Source: Porphyromonadaceae bacterium UBA4277
Lineage (GTDB): Bacteria > Bacteroidota > Bacteroidia > Bacteroidales > Muribaculaceae
Assembly (NCBI GenBank): GCA_002395965.1
Contig: DGVT01000038.1
Coordinates: 1-18,514 of the forward strand
Direction of reading: 5' to 3'
DNA: 18,514 bases
Shown in pieces: positions 1 through 5,115 of the stretch (position 1 is the first letter of the stretch; each line of letters begins with the position of its first letter). Both the position numbers and the translations under genes were made by a program. The notes beneath the pieces were generated by a model that did not search any database, was not told where the DNA came from, and was given only the letters and a program-made list of their open reading frames with translations.

Positions 1-170
1 AGTCGCAGACAGCCACAGCGCAGCCAGAGTCGCAGACAGCCACAGCGCAGCCGGAGTCGCAGACAGCCACAGCGAAGCCGGAGTCGCAGACAGCCACAGC
101 GAAGCCGGAGACGCAGACAGCGAGGATGCAACCGGAGTCGCAGACAGCGAGGATGCAACCGGAGTCGCAG
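1..170. repeat. 27-bp tandem repeat array (six full units plus a partial one)
   Basis: Units start at 1, 28, 55, 82, 109 and 136, each exactly 27 bp, with a partial seventh from 163. Every unit begins AGTCGCAGACAGC (AGACGC in unit 5). Units 1-4 continue with CACAGCG and units 5-6 with GAGGATGCAACC, so there are two sub-families. The array runs off the left edge. Because 27 is a multiple of 3 there are no stops; the forward frame starting at base 3 would read nine-residue repeats of the type PESQTATAQ. That frame then runs on to 416 through hairpin-rich sequence with no protein-like character, so I regard coding as unproven. The reverse strand is also open here, so strand is undecided. Confidence 0.85.
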
Positions 171-345
171 GCCAGCGGCCTGCGTTTGCCCCGACGGGGG
201 CAACCCTGCATTAAGCCCCATGGCATGCAGACCGAAAGGTCTGCGTGGCATGGGGGGCACAAGCCACACAAAAGCGAGCGACCTCGTAGAGGCCGCCCCT
301 TAATCGCGACGCGCACAGCTACCAAGCAATGCTTGGCAATAACCC
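163..345. other. Hairpin-dense non-coding region
   Basis: Directly after the tandem array come four strong inverted repeats in about 170 bp. The first is an 8-bp stem at 166-184 with loop AGC. The second is a 7-bp stem at 186-203 (TTGCCCC/GGGGCAA). The third, at 216-255, is an 18-position stem with one G.G mismatch and one G.T pair, closed by a GAAA tetraloop at 234-237. The fourth is CCAAGCA/TGCTTGG at 322-336. I see no convincing gene. The region could be a structured transcript, an attenuator or terminator cluster of an upstream gene, or repeat-derived DNA. Confidence 0.5.
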
Positions 346-402
346 ACGCCCCGTCCCAAATTCTGAATTGCTCAAGCGTCAGTTCCCCTTCTAAGTTGGC
401 CA

Positions 403-430
403 GCTCCCCCATCTAAGTAATAGGGGGAGC
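403..430. terminator. Inverted repeat, terminator-like
   Basis: GCTCCCCC (403-410) pairs perfectly with GGGGGAGC (423-430) around a 12-base loop. It lies downstream of the minus-strand LRR-dockerin gene that ends at 498. No clear T tract follows on either strand, so a termination role is inferred from position and stem strength only. Confidence 0.35.
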
Positions 431-458
431 AAAGCGCCGTAGCACACACTCCCCCGTG

Positions 459-479
459 CCCCCTCTAACTTAGAGGGGG
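459..479 (-). terminator. Putative terminator of the LRR-dockerin gene
   Basis: This is a perfect inverted repeat: CCCCCTCTAA (459-468) and TTAGAGGGGG (470-479) with a single central base, so a real hairpin would open to a loop of about 5 bases. It starts 19 bases past the stop codon of the minus-strand gene ending at 498. The same C-rich/G-rich pattern recurs at 403-430. There is no strong U tract, so termination is probable but unproven. Confidence 0.5.
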
Positions 480-497
480 AGCTGCTAACGCGCTGAA

Positions 498-1361
498 TTA
501 CTGATTGAGAATGATGTTGATGATAGCGTTCACGTCGTCAACATCCACCAAGCCGTCGCCATTCATATCGATGCTCGGGTCGGGCGTGTCAGACAGTATC
601 ATGTTGATAACAGCGTTCACGTCGTCAACATCCACCATCTTGTCGCCGTTGGCATCGCCCGGTATGGGAGAGGGAGCATCGCCTTCCTCTTTCAGACGGC
701 CGGCTTTGTAAATCTCATAAAGCACGCTTTCTTCCCATGCCATTGGGTCTTCAGGATTTTCGTAGGGGTTGGCAAACTTAGCGATGTAGTTTTGCAGTTC
801 TCCCTTTGGCACATAGACAGTGGCAGGAATAACGTCGGTTCCAAAACCTCCTTCTTCGTCCATAATGTTAAACACCGTCCAGCCGAATTTCATCTTCGAT
901 GCCGGCACGCGAATGTGAATTTCCTCAAGGCCGGTGCAGTTGACAAAGGTCGCGTAATCAATTCGCCGCACATTGTTCAAGTCGATGGTTTTCAGGTTCT
1001 TACATCCCAAGAAAGCCGCCATCTGAATAATTTCCACATTGTCGGGAATTGTGATACCGGTGAGATTAGAATTAACTCCAGCCATATCATCCCAGTTACG
1101 GAATGCTCCGGCACCAATCACTCTCACTTTTTCACCTTGGATTTCGTTAAGGAGGACCGCATGCCCCGTTACTGCAAGACCATTATTAACGATCCATGAC
1201 AACTCATCGCTGTCTTCATAGCTTGCATACCAGTTGTCAACCTCATAGGAATAGACGATGCCGTTTTCGTCGGTGAATTGGTCATACTCCTCAATCTTGT
1301 TTTGCGATTGCACAGTGAACGCGATAAACGCTAAGACTAAAAATAGTAGTTCTTTCTTCAT
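498..1361 (-). CDS. Secreted BspA-like leucine-rich-repeat protein with C-terminal dockerin
   Basis: The protein has 287 residues from the chosen ATG at 1361, or 290 from an in-frame ATG at 1370. I prefer 1361 because it begins a clean signal peptide (MKKELLFLVLAFIAFTVQS, then Q). The middle holds a few LRR_5/BspA-type repeats, such as the stretch LTGITIPDNVEIIQMAAF and the following GCKNLKTIDLNNV. The last 54 residues form a two-part dockerin-like module. Each half has an EF-hand-type calcium loop (DANGDKMVDVDD and DMNGDGLVDVDD) followed by VNAxINxIL. The repeats suggest a secreted or surface adhesion or carbohydrate-related role, and the dockerin suggests docking to an unknown partner. The gene is monocistronic, with a probable promoter at 1433-1440. 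No catalytic domain is visible. Confidence 0.85.
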   Translation of the reverse strand: MKKELLFLVLAFIAFTVQSQNKIEEYDQFTDENGIVYSYEVDNWYASYEDSDELSWIVNNGLAVTGHAVLLNEIQGEKVRVIGAGAFRNWDDMAGVNSNLTGITIPDNVEIIQMAAFLGCKNLKTIDLNNVRRIDYATFVNCTGLEEIHIRVPASKMKFGWTVFNIMDEEGGFGTDVIPATVYVPKGELQNYIAKFANPYENPEDPMAWEESVLYEIYKAGRLKEEGDAPSPIPGDANGDKMVDVDDVNAVINMILSDTPDPSIDMNGDGLVDVDDVNAIINIILNQ

Positions 1362-1432
1362 ATCACACAATTTTTATTGGTTTATAATTAAGATTACAAA
1401 TAGCCAGGATTTTTGCATCAAAAATGTTTGTG

Positions 1433-1440
1433 CAAATTTA
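1433..1440 (-). promoter_or_regulatory. Bacteroidetes -7 box for the small LRR-dockerin gene
   Basis: On the minus strand these bases read TAAATTTG, a match to the TAnnTTTG -7 box of Bacteroidetes primary sigma factor promoters. Transcription would begin near 1426, giving a leader of about 60 nt before the ATG at 1361. A TTTG that could act as the -33 element lies at 1467-1470, with a slightly long spacing of 26 bases. Confidence 0.5.
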
Positions 1441-1475
1441 TTGATTAAAGGCTGAAAAAACACTTACAAAAACTG

Positions 1476-1512
1476 CAATCGACTTACAAAATCGGTTTTT
1501 GTTAGTCGATTG
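1476..1512. promoter_or_regulatory. Long inverted repeat upstream of the LRR-dockerin promoter
   Basis: CAATCGACTTACAAAA (1476-1491) pairs with the complementary arm 1496-1512 with one mismatch, around a short TCGG-containing loop. The left arm also repeats the CTTACAAAA found at 1463-1471. It sits 36 bases upstream of the putative -7 box of the minus-strand gene. It could be an operator, a cruciform, or the edge of an old repeat; the sequence does not decide. Confidence 0.4.
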
Positions 1513-1524
1513 TGGCATTTTCGG

Positions 1525-1548
1525 CCCCATTTGCACTCGCAAACGGGG
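1525..1548. terminator. Terminator-like hairpin at the left edge of element copy 1
   Basis: CCCCATTTGC pairs with GCAAACGGGG around the loop ACTC, with one A.C mismatch. The final three bases (GGG, 1546-1548) are also the first bases of the 205-bp element, so the element's end forms part of this stem. A comparable arrangement is seen at element copy 2. Confidence 0.45.
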
Positions 1549-1750
1549 TGTGTCATAATTCAAAAAAGCGTTGAAAACGCAGACGCATCGAAGATGCGAC
1601 CATTTCTTTAACACCATGCAAGCAACATCGAAGATGTGCGCAGCTTGGTGAAAGACAGCGAATTAAAAGGGTGCTTCGAAGATGCACAACATGTGTCGGG
1701 TTATACTTCGATCACCTCTGATTTTCTATAATTTGAATTATGACACACCC
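1546..1750. mobile_element. 205-bp terminal-inverted-repeat element, copy 1 (MITE-like)
   Basis: The ends are perfect 19-bp inverted repeats: GGGTGTGTCATAATTCAAA (1546-1564) and its complement (1732-1750). There is no open reading frame of note inside. The whole element is identical to 15444-15648, and identity extends to 210 bp (1544-1753) because both copies are preceded by CG and followed by TCA. Inside are four short inverted repeats built around GAA or CGAAG centres: 1568-1580, 1584-1598, 1625-1637 and the imperfect 1671-1687. No clear target-site duplication is visible. Size, inverted ends and lack of transposase fit a miniature inverted-repeat element mobilised in trans. A structured regulatory repeat is the alternative. 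Confidence 0.8.
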
Positions 1751-2035
1751 TCATCGATGGGCTGAACGCCCCCGTTGGCGGCTACGCCGGCAGGCGAATG
1801 GCATGCCACACTTCACGACTTTATAAACGGCATGCCGACAACAAAACTCACTTTTAACGTTTGAATAAAAAAAGCACGAAAAAACGTCGCTTTGCTTAAA
1901 AAAATCATCGGTTTTGACGAAAATGGCGGCAGGGGCTTGAAAATGTTTTCAAATGTTTATTTATGCGCGTCGGCCACACTAAGCAGGTGTGCTAAAAATC
2001 TGCTTGAAAAGTTTCGTCAAGCCGAAAATAAGTTG
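1751..2035. other. Intergenic region upstream of korA without a gene
   Basis: No credible coding frame is present. It contains small palindromes: GGGC/GCCC at 1759-1771, GGCG/CGCC at 1777-1788, and the 8-bp palindrome GGCATGCC twice, at 1800-1807 and 1829-1836. The right part, from about 1860, is A/T-rich and leads into the korA promoter. Confidence 0.6.
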
Positions 2036-2043
2036 TAGTTTTG
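2036..2043 (+). promoter_or_regulatory. Bacteroidetes -7 box of the korAB operon
   Basis: TAGTTTTG matches TAnnTTTG. A TTTC at 2012-2015 lies 20 bases upstream and could serve as a weak -33 element. The start of transcription would be near 2050, leaving a leader of about 30 nt before the ATG at 2081. Confidence 0.55.
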
Positions 2044-2080
2044 CATCCGATTTTATACAATATCACATTAAATAAAAGAA

Positions 2081-3931
2081 ATGGCAGAAAAGGCTAAAGT
2101 CCAGTTCAGGCAGAGCATCGTGGTGCGCTTCTCGGGCGACAGCGGCGATGGCATGCAGCTGGCTGGCAACATCTTCTCGAATGTGAGTGCCGGTCTTGGC
2201 GACCGCATCTCAACTTTCCCCGACTACCCTGCCGAGGTACGTGCACCGCAGGGCTCATTAGGAGGCGTTTCGGGTTTCCAGGTGCACATTGGTCATGGCG
2301 TTCACACACCGGGCGACGAGTGCGATGTGCTCGTGGCAATGAACCCGGCAGCACTCAAGCAGAACGCACAGTTCTTGCGCAAGGGCGGTGCAGCCATTGT
2401 CGATATTGACACCTTCACACAGGCAGGCCTCGACAAGGCTCTCTACACCACCGACGACCCCTATGAGGAGCTGGGACTGAAGGCGCAAGTGATTGAGGCA
2501 CCCATCACCACAATGGTGCTCGAGGCACTCAAGGACACCGGCATGGACCACAAGGCACAGCTCAAGTGCCGCAACATGTTCGCCTTGGGACTGGTGTGCT
2601 GGCTCTTCAACCGCCCCATGGAGGCACCATTGAAATTCCTGAAGGCAAAGTTTGCCGACAAGCCTCAAGTGTATGAAGCTAACGAGCTGGTAATCAAAGG
2701 CGGATACAACTATGGCCACAACATTCACGCCACCGTATCGACCTACCGCATCCAGAACGACGACGTGCGCCCCGGCATCTATACCGATGTGAGTGGCAAC
2801 AAGGCCACCGCATGGGGCCTCATCAAGGCCTCGGAAATGAGCGGACGCCCATTGTTCTTAGGCTCCTACCCCATCACCCCTGCCACCGACATCCTGCATG
2901 AGCTGGCCAAGCGCCGCGACCTGGGCGTGAAAGCCATTCAGATGGAAGACGAGATAGGCGGCATTTGCTCGGCCATAGGCGCCGCATTTGCCGGACACTT
3001 GGCAGTCACCACGACGTCGGGCCCCGGCCTGGCACTGAAGAGCGAAGCCTTAGGCCTGGCCGTAATGGCCGAGTTGCCACTGGTGGTGATCGACGTGCAG
3101 CGCGGCGGCCCGTCAACCGGACTGCCCACCAAGACCGAGCAGACCGACCTGCAGCAGGCCCTCTACGGCCGCAGTGGCGAGAGCCCGCTGGTGGTGCTCG
3201 CAGCCGCTTCGCCCACCGACTGCTTCAAGATGGCCTTCCAGGCCGCCCGCATCGCCATTGAGCACATGACACCGGTCATACTGCTCACCGACGCATTCAT
3301 TGCCAACGGCTCATCGGCATGGCGCATTCCCGAAGACGGTGAATACCCCGTCATCAAGCCGAACTTTGTGCCCGCAGCCCTCAAGCCGACGTGGACACCA
3401 TATATGCGCAACGCCCTGGGCATACGATACTGGGCCATTCCCGGCACGCCCGGACTCGAGCATGTGGTGGGCGGACTGGAGAAGGACTACAACGTGGGAG
3501 CCATCAGCAACGACCCCATCAACCATGCCCACATGGTGGAAACACGCCGCATGAAGATTGCCAACGTGGTGAACGACATCCCCGAGCTCAAGCTCAAGGG
3601 CGACCCCACGGCCGACACCATTATCGTGGGATGGGGAAGCACCTACGGCCACATCCTCGATGCCGTTAAGCGCCTCAACGACGACGGCGTGAAGGTGGCT
3701 ATGACACAACTGCGATACATCAACCCACTGCCCAAAAACACCGCCGAGCTGCTGAGCCGATTCAAAACCGTCATCGTGGCCGAGCTCAACACCGGACAAC
3801 TGGCAAGCTACTTGCAGAGCAAGATTCCAAACCTGAACATTTGCCATATTAATAAAGTGCAAGGACAGCCATTCCTTGTGCAAGAGATTGTGGATGGAGT
3901 TAAGAACATCATGATGGAGGAGGAAATATAA
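2081..3931 (+). CDS. korA: 2-oxoacid:ferredoxin oxidoreductase, fused gamma-alpha subunit (2-oxoglutarate type, KorA)
   Basis: The protein has 616 residues, the usual length for the Bacteroidetes form in which the gamma domain is fused in front of alpha. Residues about 12-200 are the gamma domain (FSGDSGDGMQLAGN, then FPDYPAEVRAPQGSLGG). From about 238 the alpha pyrimidine-binding domain follows (LGSYPITPATDILHEL, MEDEIGGICSAIGAAFAG, TTTSGPGLALKSE, QRGGPSTGLPTKTEQ). The C-terminal third has the domain II core (DTIIVGWGSTYGHI). With KorB it oxidatively decarboxylates a 2-oxoacid, probably 2-oxoglutarate, to the acyl-CoA with reduction of ferredoxin, or runs in reverse. Its stop overlaps the korB start (TAATG), implying translational coupling. 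Substrate is assigned by similarity; a related 2-oxoacid cannot be excluded. Confidence 0.93.
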   Translation: MAEKAKVQFRQSIVVRFSGDSGDGMQLAGNIFSNVSAGLGDRISTFPDYPAEVRAPQGSLGGVSGFQVHIGHGVHTPGDECDVLVAMNPAALKQNAQFLRKGGAAIVDIDTFTQAGLDKALYTTDDPYEELGLKAQVIEAPITTMVLEALKDTGMDHKAQLKCRNMFALGLVCWLFNRPMEAPLKFLKAKFADKPQVYEANELVIKGGYNYGHNIHATVSTYRIQNDDVRPGIYTDVSGNKATAWGLIKASEMSGRPLFLGSYPITPATDILHELAKRRDLGVKAIQMEDEIGGICSAIGAAFAGHLAVTTTSGPGLALKSEALGLAVMAELPLVVIDVQRGGPSTGLPTKTEQTDLQQALYGRSGESPLVVLAAASPTDCFKMAFQAARIAIEHMTPVILLTDAFIANGSSAWRIPEDGEYPVIKPNFVPAALKPTWTPYMRNALGIRYWAIPGTPGLEHVVGGLEKDYNVGAISNDPINHAHMVETRRMKIANVVNDIPELKLKGDPTADTIIVGWGSTYGHILDAVKRLNDDGVKVAMTQLRYINPLPKNTAELLSRFKTVIVAELNTGQLASYLQSKIPNLNICHINKVQGQPFLVQEIVDGVKNIMMEEEI

Positions 3932-4965
3932 TGGAACAGAAAAATATAGACACTCAGCTGGAAAACTACAAGCCACTGGACTTCAAGAATAATCAGCCCA
4001 TACGCTGGTGCCCCGGTTGCGGCGACCACGCAGTGTTCAACGTGCTGCTCAAGTCGATGGCACAATTAGGCATCCCACCCGAGAAAACCGCCGTAATTTC
4101 GGGCATTGGCTGCAGCTCGCGCCTCCCCTATTACACTAAGACCTACGCCTTCCACACCATTCATGGCCGTGGCGGCGCAGTGGCCACCGGCTTCAAGACG
4201 GCTAACCCCGACATGACTGTGTGGCAAATCAGTGGCGACGGCGACTGCCTGGCCATCGGCGGCAACCACTTCATCCACGAGGTGCGACGCAATGTGGACC
4301 TCAACCTGCTGCTGCTCAACAACCGCATCTACGGCCTGACAAAGGGACAGTTCTCCCCCACCAGCGCACGCGGCTTCAAGTCTAAGTCGTCGCCCTATGG
4401 CACTACCGAAGACCCATTCATCCCCGCCGAGCTGGCTTTCGGAGCACGAGGCACATTCTTCGCACGCTCGATCGACGTTGACCTGACGGTGAGCCAGGAA
4501 GTGATGGTGGCTGCTGCACAGCACAAGGGATGCTCGGTGGTGGAAATCCTGCAAAACTGCATGATTTTCAACAATGGCATTCACAACCCCATCACCGACC
4601 GCGAGCATCGTGCCGACCGCACCATCCACTTGGTGCACGGCCAGAAGATGATCTTCGGTAAGGAGCAAAACCGCGGCCTTGTGCAAGACGGCTTCGGCCT
4701 GAAGGCTGTGACCATAGGTGAAGATGGCTATACCATCGACGACATCCTGGTGCACGACGCTCACTGCCAGAACTACTTCGTGCATCAGATGCTGGCCATG
4801 ATGGACGGCACCGACCTGCCCGTGGCATTAGGCGTAATTCGCGACGTGGAGGCTCCCACCTACGAAACGGCCGTGGCCGAGCAAGTGGAAGAAGCAAAGG
4901 CCATGCACGGATTCACATGCCTGCGCGACGTGGTGATGGCAGGCGACACCTGGCGAGTGGAATAA
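3931..4965 (+). CDS. korB: 2-oxoacid:ferredoxin oxidoreductase, beta subunit (KorB)
   Basis: This is the 344-residue thiamine-diphosphate-binding partner of KorA. Near the N terminus is WCPGCGDHAVF, with Cys27 and Cys30, and GIGCSSRLPYY follows with a third cysteine, consistent with the single [4Fe-4S] cluster of two-subunit enzymes. The TPP/Mg motif is SGDGD at residues 101-105, followed by the NNRIYGLTKGQ segment typical of this family. The enzyme is cytoplasmic and acts with ferredoxin in the anaerobic TCA pathway. The start codon shares one base with the korA stop. A strong hairpin at 5018-5051 follows the gene, so korAB is a two-gene operon. Length is normal and no key residue is missing. 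Confidence 0.93.
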   Translation: MEQKNIDTQLENYKPLDFKNNQPIRWCPGCGDHAVFNVLLKSMAQLGIPPEKTAVISGIGCSSRLPYYTKTYAFHTIHGRGGAVATGFKTANPDMTVWQISGDGDCLAIGGNHFIHEVRRNVDLNLLLLNNRIYGLTKGQFSPTSARGFKSKSSPYGTTEDPFIPAELAFGARGTFFARSIDVDLTVSQEVMVAAAQHKGCSVVEILQNCMIFNNGIHNPITDREHRADRTIHLVHGQKMIFGKEQNRGLVQDGFGLKAVTIGEDGYTIDDILVHDAHCQNYFVHQMLAMMDGTDLPVALGVIRDVEAPTYETAVAEQVEEAKAMHGFTCLRDVVMAGDTWRVE

Positions 4966-5017
4966 CCGTTAGGTGAGTGCTTCCTGAGCCTGCATATAAT
5001 CAGAATATAGACATATG

Positions 5018-5051
5018 TTAAGCCCGAGTCGATTTTTCGACCCGGGCTTAA
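5018..5051. terminator. Terminator hairpin between korB and the convergent LRR gene
   Basis: TTAAGCCCG (5018-5026) pairs with CGGGCTTAA (5043-5051), and GTCGA with TCGAC inside it. One A.C mismatch separates the two stem segments and the loop is TTTT. It lies between two convergent genes and could end transcripts from both sides. Confidence 0.75.
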
Positions 5052-5115
5052 TTGTGTGATGCTGAAACTATCTCAAGTTTCGGAAATATCATCTAACCTT
5101 CAAGTACTTGAATAA

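Noticed and set aside
1..170. Tandem array considered as a CRISPR array
   Set aside because: Units are directly adjacent with no unique spacers, and no cas genes are present in the window.
126..416. Plus-strand open frame beginning in the tandem repeat
   Set aside because: After the repeats it reads through several perfect hairpins, its composition (many R, P, H, W, C) is not protein-like, and the start codons arise only from the repeat unit. Kept as a repeat, not a gene; a partial upstream protein cannot be excluded.
3311..3976. Long minus-strand open frame of 221 codons opposite korA/korB
   Set aside because: It lies antisense to the well-recognised korA and korB with no domain of its own. 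Long antisense frames are expected opposite GC-rich genes with strong codon bias.
4066..4785. 239-codon minus-strand frame opposite korB
   Set aside because: It is an antisense shadow of korB; there is no promoter or conserved motif.
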